Positions 26,346 to 34,460 of a stretch of DNA of 64,000 bases are shown piece after piece. Origin of the DNA: Emergencia timonensis (GTDB lineage Bacteria; Bacillota; Clostridia; Peptostreptococcales; Anaerovoracaceae); NCBI RefSeq assembly GCF_900086585.1, contig NZ_FLKM01000008.1, positions 744,001-808,000 of the forward strand, given 5' to 3'. The position numbers were made by a program, and so were the translations under genes. Each line of letters opens with the position of its first letter. Positions within the stretch are counted from its first letter, which is position 1. The notes under the pieces were generated by a model that was given only the letters and a program-made list of their open reading frames with translations, was not told where the DNA came from and did no database searches.

Positions 26346-28223
26346 TTAGTGATTTAATTGGATGCGCAGTTTATCTGGTGCAAGCTTTTTTTCAGTGGTG
26401 ATATACTTTCTCAGGGCATCGGTTAAGGTGATGCCTGCTTCCTTCTCATCAAATTGTCCTTTCGGAAAAGCGCCGGCAATATAGGAAATGGTATATGTAG
26501 CCTCTGGTTTTAATTTACTCCCGTCTTCCAGGGTCACAGCGGATACGCGTTCTCCCTCATCACGGTTCAAATGGTAAGCCAGTCTGAGACCGGATACGGC
26601 AAAGGGATGGAAGCGGCTGACTTTGCCATCTGCCTGTTCTGTTTCCGATGTCGCTCCGTATTCCAGCAGGGAGAGTAATTCTTTCCCAGTCATCGATGTG
26701 CGGACGGTCGTCAGCGGTACATCCATCAGAGGCTGTGCGATGCGGGTGATATCATCCTCTACGATAGATCCCTTGTATAGCTTTGTTCGAATGCCGCCCA
26801 CGGGATCATATCCGTCTACCTCCGATATGCCGATCAGGGAGACATCCGTGTTCGTAGCAGCGCGCAGTGCATCAGCTTTCAGACAGCCGGTCTGCAGTAT
26901 GGTGAAGTCATCAGAAGCCTCACCCAGAGACTGTACCGACGGAGGCCCCTGCTTCAGAACCAGGCTGCATCTGTCCAAAATCTCTTCACTGCTGAGCTCT
27001 CCGCGGATGAAAGCACCAATATCTGTATCTAATACAGATGAAAACATATCATAGGTAGGCCGCATGATATAGCGTCCGCTTTCAATCTGCGTGTGTATCT
27101 GCGCCAATGCTGGATCATCTGGAATTTCTGCATCTATCGTAGCAGGCATCATACCCAGACCATCCTCCACTAAAAGTTCCTGCCCCTCCTCTGAGGCGAT
27201 AAAATTCATAATCTCCATCGCAGCAGAAAGCTTCTTCTCGTTTCCAGGCTGCTGAAGATCTTTGTTCGCTCCGAAGAAATAGCCCAGATTCAGAAGCCAC
27301 CCCTGTCCGTCAGTCATACTGAAATGAGGCATAAAACAGAAAGTATCTTTGCTGCTGCTGTTAAGGGTCCTTATATGGTCAATTTCCCCACCACCGATGG
27401 CGACCTCCCTGTTTGCAATTGCCTCGATGTTTTCGTTAAACGGTACGCTCATATCTTCCTGTTTGATGGCACCGATGTCCATCATGTGCTGCATATTCTC
27501 AAAAGCAGTCTTCATCGGATTTAAAGAAACGGTTTCTCCCGACATGAGCTTATTATGCCAGATCTGACCATCTACCTGTGTTAGCGTATCCAGCGCTGAA
27601 AAGACACTGTATTGATAAATTTGATAACTCTGTGAGGCAGAATCAAAGTAGCAGTTGCGAAGTCCCCGGATTCCAGTTCGGTTAATTTTTTGTACTAAAG
27701 CGACAAATTCCTCATAATTCTCGGGCACCCGCCAGTTATTTTCCTCAAACAACGTTTTATTGTATATATTGCAATTAAAACTCAAGGGTCCGGGAATCAG
27801 AGTGATATGGCCGTTTTCGTCCGCCTGCAGCAGATTTGCATTGAAGTTAACTGGGAACGGCTGTGTGGACAGATCGATCAGCTGATCGGACATGTTGACC
27901 TTTGGAATATGCCCCGCTTTTACCATGAGTAAGTCTCCGAAATCATGATGCTCTATATCGGCGACATGCTCGCTGATACGATACTGACCGGTATAACAGT
28001 CCTGGACCAACCTGATGTTAGGAAAGCGCTCCGCTGCGGCGGCAGCGAAATGATCCAGTTTGGAATTGCAGGTGATGGTGATCGTCACCTTGTCCATGTC
28101 AGACTGCGAGACGCCCAGCAGGTCTTCATCAACCTCTGCAGCCTTCGTAGAGCAACCTGCAGAGATGACTATCATAGTCAGCAGGCATACAGCAGTGAAA
28201 AATCCTTTTTTATAACGTTTCAT
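26346..28223 (-). CDS. Lipoprotein: solute-binding domain joined to a 5'-nucleotidase C-terminal-like domain
   Basis: The signal peptide ends in the lipobox SAGCS, so the protein should be lipid-anchored outside the membrane. Residues ~45-430 resemble an extracellular solute-binding protein of the carbohydrate type (KVTITITCNSKLDHFAAAAA, IPGPLSFNCNIYNKTLF, AMEIMNFIASEEGQELL). Residues ~450-620 resemble the C-terminal domain of 5'-nucleotidases (LKADALRAATNTDVSLIGI, GGIRTKLYKGSI, VRTSMTGKELLSLLEYG), but the metallophosphatase domain that normally precedes it is absent. No permease genes are near. The start overlaps the end of the hybrid kinase gene by 14 bases, so both come from one transcript. 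I infer a ligand-binding partner for the kinase rather than an import protein. Confidence 0.75.
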   Translation of the reverse strand: MKRYKKGFFTAVCLLTMIVISAGCSTKAAEVDEDLLGVSQSDMDKVTITITCNSKLDHFAAAAAERFPNIRLVQDCYTGQYRISEHVADIEHHDFGDLLMVKAGHIPKVNMSDQLIDLSTQPFPVNFNANLLQADENGHITLIPGPLSFNCNIYNKTLFEENNWRVPENYEEFVALVQKINRTGIRGLRNCYFDSASQSYQIYQYSVFSALDTLTQVDGQIWHNKLMSGETVSLNPMKTAFENMQHMMDIGAIKQEDMSVPFNENIEAIANREVAIGGGEIDHIRTLNSSSKDTFCFMPHFSMTDGQGWLLNLGYFFGANKDLQQPGNEKKLSAAMEIMNFIASEEGQELLVEDGLGMMPATIDAEIPDDPALAQIHTQIESGRYIMRPTYDMFSSVLDTDIGAFIRGELSSEEILDRCSLVLKQGPPSVQSLGEASDDFTILQTGCLKADALRAATNTDVSLIGISEVDGYDPVGGIRTKLYKGSIVEDDITRIAQPLMDVPLTTVRTSMTGKELLSLLEYGATSETEQADGKVSRFHPFAVSGLRLAYHLNRDEGERVSAVTLEDGSKLKPEATYTISYIAGAFPKGQFDEKEAGITLTDALRKYITTEKKLAPDKLRIQLNH

Positions 28224-30750
28224 TTTTTTCTACCTCGTTTTCAGCAATCAATCTGGTAATTTCCTTCAGGATCACATTCATATCCAGCGGTTTGGCAAAA
28301 TGAGCATTCATGCCAACCTGCTTCGCAAGTACAATATCATCCGCAAATGCATCGGCTGTCATTGCAAAAACCAACACTTGATCCGCATCGGCTCGGTTCA
28401 TGTGCCGGATGGCCTTTGTCGCTTCATAGCCATTCATGACAGGCATTTGTATGTCCATCAGAATCATCGCATAGTATCCTGACGGAGAGCATTCAAAGCG
28501 TTCCACAGCTTCCCGTCCGTCTCGGGCAGTATCAACTACAGCACCGGTGTCAGACAGGATTTCCTCAGCAATCTCCAGGTTAATCGCATTGTCATCCACC
28601 AGTAAAATGTTTTTGCCTAAAAGCACATTTTGTTCAGAAGCTGCCACGGGCTGTCCTTGATTGCAGTGAAGGTAGTACTTCTGAATGTTATGGTAAATCG
28701 TCGACTTGAAAAAAGGTTTTTGGATGAATCCGTTGATTCCCGCTTCATCCGCGTCCTTTTCTATGCCAGACCAATCATAAGCACTGATAATCAAAATCGG
28801 AACCTCTTCGCCCACAATTGATCGAATCTCTCTTGCTGTATCGGTTCCTTCCAGATCTGACATCCGCCAATCCAAGAAGATAATCTGATAACCGTCCCCG
28901 GTCTTGAGTGCTGCATCTGCCTTTTTGACAGCTTCCAGGCCGCCGAATGCAACATCCGCCCTTGCCCCGAGTTCCCGCAAATAATCAGCAGCTGAACGGC
29001 AGGTATCGGCATCATCATCTGCCACTAATACATGAATTTCTGGAAGCGTCATCTCTTCTGACGCATCGGCGATAGGGAGATCCATTTCTACCGTAAATAT
29101 GCTCCCTTTGCCCAGCTCGCTCTCTACGGAGATGGAACCCTCCATCATAGTTACAATCATCTTCGTAATGGCAAGACCCAGTCCGCTTCCCTCAATTTTG
29201 TCGATTTTGCTATCCCGCTCTCTCGTAAATGAGGTAAACAGGTTCTTCTGAAATTCGGGAGAGATGCCGATACCGCTATCTGCGACTTTCAATGTGAGGT
29301 GGACAGCGCCTTCTTCTGCTGCAGGTTCTTCCGTCACGTCAAGGCTGATGCTGCCGCCTTCAGGGGTGAACTTTACGGCATTGCCCAGTAGATTGATCAT
29401 GACCTGGTTCAGGCGCAGGGAATCGAAGATCAGATTCTCGTGCTGTATATTATGAAGCCGTATATTAAACACCTGCATTTTCTGAAGAACTGCTGGCTGA
29501 GTAATATTCACCAGGTTCTGCATCAGTTCTACCAGAGAAGCGGTATCTTTATTAAGTACCATTTTGCCGCTTTCAATTTTGGACATATCCAGAATGTCAT
29601 TGATCAGACCTACGAGCAGCTGACCCGATAAGTTGATTTTTTTCAGGCAGTCTGTCACCTTTTCTCTTTCTTCTATATGATCCTGCGCAATCTTTGTCAT
29701 ACCGATGATGGCATTCATCGGCGTTCGGATATCATGAGACATATTGGAAAGAAATTGACTTTTTGAGCGATTGGCGCTTTCGGCCGCCTTGCGTGCTGCA
29801 GCCTCCGCTCGCAGCACTTTCTTTGTCGAATCCGAATAGAGCAGGACAAAAGCGATTACGATCAAGGCTCCGATCAGAAACATGCACAGAAATGTGATCA
29901 TAGATGACTGCATCAACCGGCCGCTGACTACGTCCACAGGCACCATCGTGACAAGCTGCCAGTCATCGACGCCCACGGATGTATAGTTCAAATAATATTC
30001 CTCGTTATCCAGATGGAAGGTCATCAGTTCCTGCTGTCCGCTGCGTATATTGCTGCGAAGGGAATCGAGGGATCCGCGTTTAAACTCTGCCGCTTCCAGG
30101 CTGTTTATCATATTATATCCGTCTATTATGTCTGCCTGGCTGGAACGGAAAAGGGCGACTCCATCCTGATGAACGATGTACATCATCACTTTACCGTCAT
30201 ATGCATGGATATTTAGCATGTCAAAAAGATTCTGACTATTATAGACGACGCCTAATGCGCAGATCTTTTTTCCATTGACGATCCGCTTTTCGACGGGAAT
30301 CAAAAATATCAGGCTGCCCTCTGTGGAAAGCATGTTGTCCAGGATGATTGGCTGCTTATTCGTGAGCAGTTTTTCTGTAACTTCTTTGCTCCAAAGCAAA
30401 GAAAAGGATTTCCCTTTGTCATAGTACATCGCGTCCTCGTCCACAAGACACAAGGAATCAAATCCCAGATCTTCTTTCTTTTCTTTAATATAGCTGTCGA
30501 GTTCCGTCCAGTCATCACTGGATGAATTTATCAGATATTGATAAAAGACGGTCAGCATATTCCACTGATCACGAGACTGCTTTTCGATTGATGAGGCAAT
30601 CTGCGCAGACAGTTCGTTTAAATGCTGCGAGCCTTCTTCATATGTAGTGCTGCGAATCAGCATAGAATTGAAGACAAGCGTAATAATTACAATTGCCGCA
30701 AAAATAATGATAAGGAATTTTCGCCAATGTTTAAGTAAAAGCTTTTTCAT
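28210..30750 (-). CDS. Hybrid sensor histidine kinase with two receiver domains
   Basis: Layout of the 846 residues: membrane helix (about 13-31), an outside Cache-like sensor domain (about 32-280), a second helix (TFLCMFLIGALIVIAFVLL), HisKA with the phospho-acceptor SHDIRTPMNAIIG, HATPase with NLLGNAVKFTPEGG and GSGLGLAITK, then two receiver domains, each with its Asp (FLDWRMSDLEG; LMDIQMPVMNG) and Lys (QKPF; AKPLD). No HPt domain or DNA-binding output is attached, so a separate partner is needed. It is the first gene of a two-gene unit with the lipoprotein. Two XRE regulator genes lie upstream on the same strand. Confidence 0.93.
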   Translation of the reverse strand: MKKLLLKHWRKFLIIIFAAIVIITLVFNSMLIRSTTYEEGSQHLNELSAQIASSIEKQSRDQWNMLTVFYQYLINSSSDDWTELDSYIKEKKEDLGFDSLCLVDEDAMYYDKGKSFSLLWSKEVTEKLLTNKQPIILDNMLSTEGSLIFLIPVEKRIVNGKKICALGVVYNSQNLFDMLNIHAYDGKVMMYIVHQDGVALFRSSQADIIDGYNMINSLEAAEFKRGSLDSLRSNIRSGQQELMTFHLDNEEYYLNYTSVGVDDWQLVTMVPVDVVSGRLMQSSMITFLCMFLIGALIVIAFVLLYSDSTKKVLRAEAAARKAAESANRSKSQFLSNMSHDIRTPMNAIIGMTKIAQDHIEEREKVTDCLKKINLSGQLLVGLINDILDMSKIESGKMVLNKDTASLVELMQNLVNITQPAVLQKMQVFNIRLHNIQHENLIFDSLRLNQVMINLLGNAVKFTPEGGSISLDVTEEPAAEEGAVHLTLKVADSGIGISPEFQKNLFTSFTRERDSKIDKIEGSGLGLAITKMIVTMMEGSISVESELGKGSIFTVEMDLPIADASEEMTLPEIHVLVADDDADTCRSAADYLRELGARADVAFGGLEAVKKADAALKTGDGYQIIFLDWRMSDLEGTDTAREIRSIVGEEVPILIISAYDWSGIEKDADEAGINGFIQKPFFKSTIYHNIQKYYLHCNQGQPVAASEQNVLLGKNILLVDDNAINLEIAEEILSDTGAVVDTARDGREAVERFECSPSGYYAMILMDIQMPVMNGYEATKAIRHMNRADADQVLVFAMTADAFADDIVLAKQVGMNAHFAKPLDMNVILKEITRLIAENEVEKNETL

Positions 30751-30850
30751 AATATGTATCCAATCTGTCTTTTTTATAAAATGTATACAAAACTATTATA
30801 ATGAAGAAAAGGCAGAAAAGCAATAGCGCAATTCAGATATAGACGACAGC

Positions 30851-30897
30851 AAAAAAGCTATGGCTCCGCTGATTCCTGCACCAGCGGAGCCATAGCT
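30851..30897 (-). terminator. Terminator of the first XRE regulator gene
   Basis: A 15-bp perfect stem (30856-30870 with 30883-30897) is followed on the minus strand by TTTTTT. It lies 20 bases past the XRE stop and so separates that gene from the kinase gene. Confidence 0.88.
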
Positions 30898-30916
30898 CTC
30901 CCGCACCTTGCCTGCT

Positions 30917-31279
30917 TTACCTCTTCTTCGAAAATTCTTTCATCAATTCACTCATAATCGCCTGTTGTCTTTCACTAAAACCGACAGCCGCCTGCTTTGG
31001 ATCGTGGAATTCAAATACCAGCGAGTGTATAATCCCTTTCTGTGATTCTGTCAGGCCTTCTACAGATACCATCTCCTTTTTTTCAAAGCCGACCAGATAG
31101 TCCAGAGAAACATTGTATAGCGCTGCAATGCTCATCAAAACATCCAAAGTGGGCAGTTTTAAATTATTCTCATAACTGCTGATGACAGGCTTGCTGCGGC
31201 CGATTATCTTGCCCATTGCTTCTTGAGAAAGGTGGTGCTGTTCCCGCAATTCTCTCAAGCGTTTTCCAAAGTCAAACAT
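30917..31279 (-). CDS. XRE family regulator, tandem copy 1
   Basis: The 120-residue product has an N-terminal helix-turn-helix (FGKRLRELREQHHLSQEAMG, IIGRSKPVISSYENN, LPTLDVLMSIAALYNVSLDYL) and a short C-terminal tail (EFHDPKQAAVGFSERQQAIM). AAGGAGGTGAT precedes the ATG. It is closely similar to the gene 630 bases further on (31547), including upstream and terminator sequence, so the two arose by tandem duplication. The upstream ACGAAAACATTT box is shared and may be an operator. Confidence 0.93.
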   Translation of the reverse strand: MFDFGKRLRELREQHHLSQEAMGKIIGRSKPVISSYENNLKLPTLDVLMSIAALYNVSLDYLVGFEKKEMVSVEGLTESQKGIIHSLVFEFHDPKQAAVGFSERQQAIMSELMKEFSKKR

Positions 31280-31483
31280 AGGATCACCTCCTTAAAATCC
31301 AGTTCTCAGATAAAAAACAATTTACTACATAAAAGTTCCAAAAACGCGAATATACTGCGAATTATGTTTTTAATACGAAAACATTTGCGCCGTCGATTAT
31401 AATTAACTTTTGTTCTTTAAAATAATAAAATTATAGCGAACCTGCAAAGGAATAAATATGCTGCAGTCAATTGTTAACATGAA

Positions 31484-31528
31484 GGGGCTATCGCATTTAC
31501 TGAATTTTTCACCAGCAGCGATAGCCCC
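31484..31528 (-). terminator. Hairpin after the second XRE regulator gene
   Basis: GGGGCTATCGC (31484-31494) pairs with GCGATAGCCCC (31518-31528). It holds the same position relative to its gene as the terminator at 30851, but its T-run is weak. Confidence 0.6.
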
Positions 31529-31546
31529 TCCGTTTATTGTCTTTTA

Positions 31547-31909
31547 CTATTTCTTTTTCGAAAACTCCTTCATTAACGCACTCATAATGGCCTGTTGTCT
31601 TTCGCTAAAACCGACGGCAGCTTGCTTTGTATCGTGGAATTCAAATAGAATTGTATCAACAATTCCTTTTTGTGATTCTGTAAGGCCATCTACAGAAACC
31701 ATTTCCTTTTTCTCGAACCCGACAAGGTAGTCCAAAGAAACATTGTACAGTGCGGCAATGTTGATTAAAACATCCAGGCTTGGAAGTTTTAAATTATTTT
31801 CATAGCTGCTGACGACAGGTTTACTGCGGCCAATTATTTTGCCCATGGCTTCTTGGGAAAGATGTCGCTGCTCCCTGAGCTCACGCAGGCGTTGTCCAAA
31901 GTCGAACAT
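31547..31909 (-). CDS. XRE family regulator, tandem copy 2
   Basis: 120 residues, closely similar along the whole length to copy 1 (FGQRLRELREQRHLSQEAMG, EFHDTKQAAVGFSERQQAIM). The few changes lie in the first helix and near the tail. AAGGAGGTGAT again precedes the ATG. The shared 5' region, gene and hairpin give a repeat period of about 630 bases. The same C-terminal tail is found in the broken copy at 26043. Confidence 0.93.
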   Translation of the reverse strand: MFDFGQRLRELREQRHLSQEAMGKIIGRSKPVVSSYENNLKLPSLDVLINIAALYNVSLDYLVGFEKKEMVSVDGLTESQKGIVDTILFEFHDTKQAAVGFSERQQAIMSALMKEFSKKK

Positions 31910-32112
31910 AGAATCACCTCCTTAAGAACATGTTTGTATATATAACAATGTACTACATTATAGTTTCTGAATCGAGAATATATGATAAAATGAATTCTTG
32001 AAACGAAAACATTTTTGTTGTGTTCAATTTTCGTTATTTTGCACGTTGTGGTTCTATTCATTCCCCTTTTGGCATACCCTTTAACAGGAACATCTTTGAA
32101 GGGAGAAAAGCC

Positions 32113-33744
32113 ATGACATACGAGAACGATATACCTGAGTACGCCCTGCAGCCAGCCAGAGCACCTAAGACGATCGAGGCAGAAGCTATTTACAATACAG
32201 AAAAAATTGTTTATCCGGCGGAGGAACAGACCGTAAGCTACCAGTTTGAAGAGGATATACTGGTACCAGATACGAAGCCGGATATGAGGGAAATACTTTT
32301 GATGGATGCAGCGTGCGATATCATGCCGGCAGAGAAAAAAGTATCTCCCAAAACAGATGATCTGCTGAATATCACAGGAGCTATTACCATTCAGACGATC
32401 TATGATTCAGAATCAGACGATAAGGAACCGGTAGCCATTACATCAAAGGTACCGTATAAATATCAGTGGAGCCTCAATCCGCTGGACCAGGCGGAAGGTG
32501 TATTTGCCTGCAGAGTGAAAGCTCTGGAATACATGATTATCAACGAACGTAAATTCCGTGTCAAAATTACCCTGGAATTTTCGGGACAGCTGTTTTGCGA
32601 GAGAGAATTCCAATTTTTTGATGGGCTGAGAGATGAACAGCTTGAAATGAAAAGAGCAGAGGCGTCTTTAACCTGCTTGGAGCTGATAAAAAAAGATGAA
32701 GTGTCTATAGACGAGACGTTCAAGGGAAAGGACTCCAATTTCAGACCGGAATACATATTAAAACAGGACTTCACAATTACGGAGAACTATCGTCAGGTGA
32801 CGACAGAAAAAGTGGTCATCAACGGATTCGTATTCTGCAGTCTTTTGTACTCTGCAACGGACCCGTCAGAAGAGGAGCCCAAATCTGCCATCTGCCAGCA
32901 CAACCAGAGAATTGAGTTTACCCAATTCGTGCCTATCGAAAAAGAACATCGCGGCAAGAACTGGAATTCAGTGAAGACCTTCTTTAACAGCAAGGACTTG
33001 GCCGTAGTTATCGAGCATGACGAAGAAAATCCTGACGAGATTCATTTCCGCATCAAAGGCGACGTGCAGACCAGGGTAGAACTCTATGAGAGCAGACGCA
33101 GAGATATGATTGTCGACGCCTACCATAGAGAAAAGAATTTTGCTTACGAGTTTTCCACGAAAAAAGTTTCCAATATTTCCGATGCAGCCATGTCGGAAAC
33201 CTCTATCAGAGAAATTGTCAATCTGCCAGAAGGAGCAAAGGCATCAGAGGCCGTCTACTGTAACGCCAAGATTCTCGAATGTGAATGCGCCTGCGAAAGA
33301 GGCAAGGTTATCGTGACGGGAACAGCTTCCTGCTGTGCTCTATGGAAGGACCAGGACGACTGCTTCAAAGCGGCAAGAATCGTTCCTGATTTCAGGGGAT
33401 CGGTGGATATGGAAAAAGCTGTTACAGGTCAGAAAGCCTGCTGCAGACCACTCATAAAATCTGCCTGGGTTGAACTGATTAACGAAAAGCAAATCGAAAT
33501 TAACTGTACCATCATGCTGGGCGTGGAGACCTATGACGAAGGAGAAGTGGTGCTCCTGGAGAAGCCGCACTTTGTCGATAAACCGAAAGAAAAAGAGTAT
33601 CCGATGGTCATCGTCACGATGAAGCAAGGAGAAACTCTCTGGGAACTGGCAAAACGCTACCGCACGACAGAAGATCATATCAGAACAGCCAACAATCTGG
33701 AGGAAGAGCCGGAATGCGGGCAGCGGCTACTGATCGTCAAATAG
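32113..33744 (+). CDS. DUF3794 (SPOCS) and LysM domain protein, SipL-like spore protein
   Basis: The 543-residue product has repeated DUF3794/SPOCS domains (EQTVSYQFEEDILVPDTKPD begins the first; a second starts near residue 175) and a C-terminal LysM (TMKQGETLWELAKRYRTTEDHI). SipL of C. difficile, which joins the SpoIVA coat layer, has this layout, so a spore coat morphogenesis role is likely. I start at 32113, where GAAGGGAG is 7 bases upstream; a start 93 bases earlier has no such site. The spoIIR gene follows after a repeat-bearing gap. Confidence 0.88.
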   Translation: MTYENDIPEYALQPARAPKTIEAEAIYNTEKIVYPAEEQTVSYQFEEDILVPDTKPDMREILLMDAACDIMPAEKKVSPKTDDLLNITGAITIQTIYDSESDDKEPVAITSKVPYKYQWSLNPLDQAEGVFACRVKALEYMIINERKFRVKITLEFSGQLFCEREFQFFDGLRDEQLEMKRAEASLTCLELIKKDEVSIDETFKGKDSNFRPEYILKQDFTITENYRQVTTEKVVINGFVFCSLLYSATDPSEEEPKSAICQHNQRIEFTQFVPIEKEHRGKNWNSVKTFFNSKDLAVVIEHDEENPDEIHFRIKGDVQTRVELYESRRRDMIVDAYHREKNFAYEFSTKKVSNISDAAMSETSIREIVNLPEGAKASEAVYCNAKILECECACERGKVIVTGTASCCALWKDQDDCFKAARIVPDFRGSVDMEKAVTGQKACCRPLIKSAWVELINEKQIEINCTIMLGVETYDEGEVVLLEKPHFVDKPKEKEYPMVIVTMKQGETLWELAKRYRTTEDHIRTANNLEEEPECGQRLLIVK

Positions 33745-33768
33745 TGTGTCTATAAGGCGACCAAAATG

Positions 33769-33796
33769 AACTAGTCCTAATTCAGACTAATTAGTT
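33769..33796. repeat. Imperfect inverted repeat related to that at 25345
   Basis: AACTAGTC (33769-33776) pairs with GACTAATTAGTT (33785-33796) with an internal insertion. The AACTAGTCC core and AATTC loop match the element at 25345-25380. It may end the DUF3794/LysM transcript. Confidence 0.5.
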
Positions 33797-33862
33797 TTAA
33801 AAAAAGATGTATATATTATGAATTCCTGTCCATACTTGTTTCAGAAAGGACAGGAATTTTTT

Positions 33863-34411
33863 ATGAGAACTACATTATTACAAAGAGAATTAATCCTTTG
33901 GCTCATCTTTTTTCTGCTGGTGTCTGCCACGGGGACTTATTACATAAATCATACGCCCAATGATCATCCGGGGATGATCAGACTACACGTGATCGCAAAC
34001 AGTGACTCGAAAGAAGATCAGGCGCTGAAGCTGGCGGTCAGAGATGGTATCCTGGAATTTATGGACGGGCAGGACAGCATTGACGATGCGCGCCAGTACA
34101 TCAACGACAATATCGATGAGATCGAGCAGATTTCTGAGAAAATCATCGAAGAGAACGGATACGATTATCCTGTAAGAGCAAAGCTTGGAGTCAGCTTCAT
34201 TCCGCAGAAGAGTTACGAAGACTTGACCCTGCCGGCTGGAAACTACGAGGCGCTGAAAGTTACGTTGGGCAAGGGAGACGGCCACAATTGGTGGTGTGTG
34301 ATTTTTCCTCAGTTATGTCTGGTGGGAAAGAAAGATAAAAAAGATAAGATCATCTTAAAGTCAAAGGTAAAAGAAATCATGAAAAAGCAATTAAAAAAGT
34401 CCTCTCATTAA
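33863..34411 (+). CDS. spoIIR: Stage II sporulation protein R
   Basis: SpoIIR is made in the forespore under sigma-F and triggers SpoIIGA to process pro-sigma-E in the mother cell. The product has an N-terminal membrane or signal helix (LILWLIFFLLVSATGTYYI) and the family motifs IRLHVIANSDSKEDQALKL and GHNWWCVIFPQLCLV. I start at 33863 (MRTTLLQREL; AGGA 7 bases upstream), giving 182 residues; an upstream ATG would add 15. It is good evidence that the organism forms endospores. Confidence 0.95.
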   Translation: MRTTLLQRELILWLIFFLLVSATGTYYINHTPNDHPGMIRLHVIANSDSKEDQALKLAVRDGILEFMDGQDSIDDARQYINDNIDEIEQISEKIIEENGYDYPVRAKLGVSFIPQKSYEDLTLPAGNYEALKVTLGKGDGHNWWCVIFPQLCLVGKKDKKDKIILKSKVKEIMKKQLKKSSH

Positions 34412-34426
34412 CAGAGGAGGACAGAG

Positions 34427-34456
34427 ACAGGGACCAATTGCAGTCCCTGTTTTTTT
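34427..34456 (+). terminator. Intrinsic terminator of spoIIR
   Basis: ACAGGGAC (34427-34434) pairs with GTCCCTGT (34443-34450), followed by six or more T. Confidence 0.92.
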
Positions 34457-34460
34457 GTGC

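Noticed and set aside
26147..26401. An 84-codon plus-strand frame opposite the end of the lipoprotein gene
   Set aside because: It lies antisense to the broken XRE copy and to the lipoprotein end; the similarity to a helix-turn-helix is a shadow of the pseudogene.
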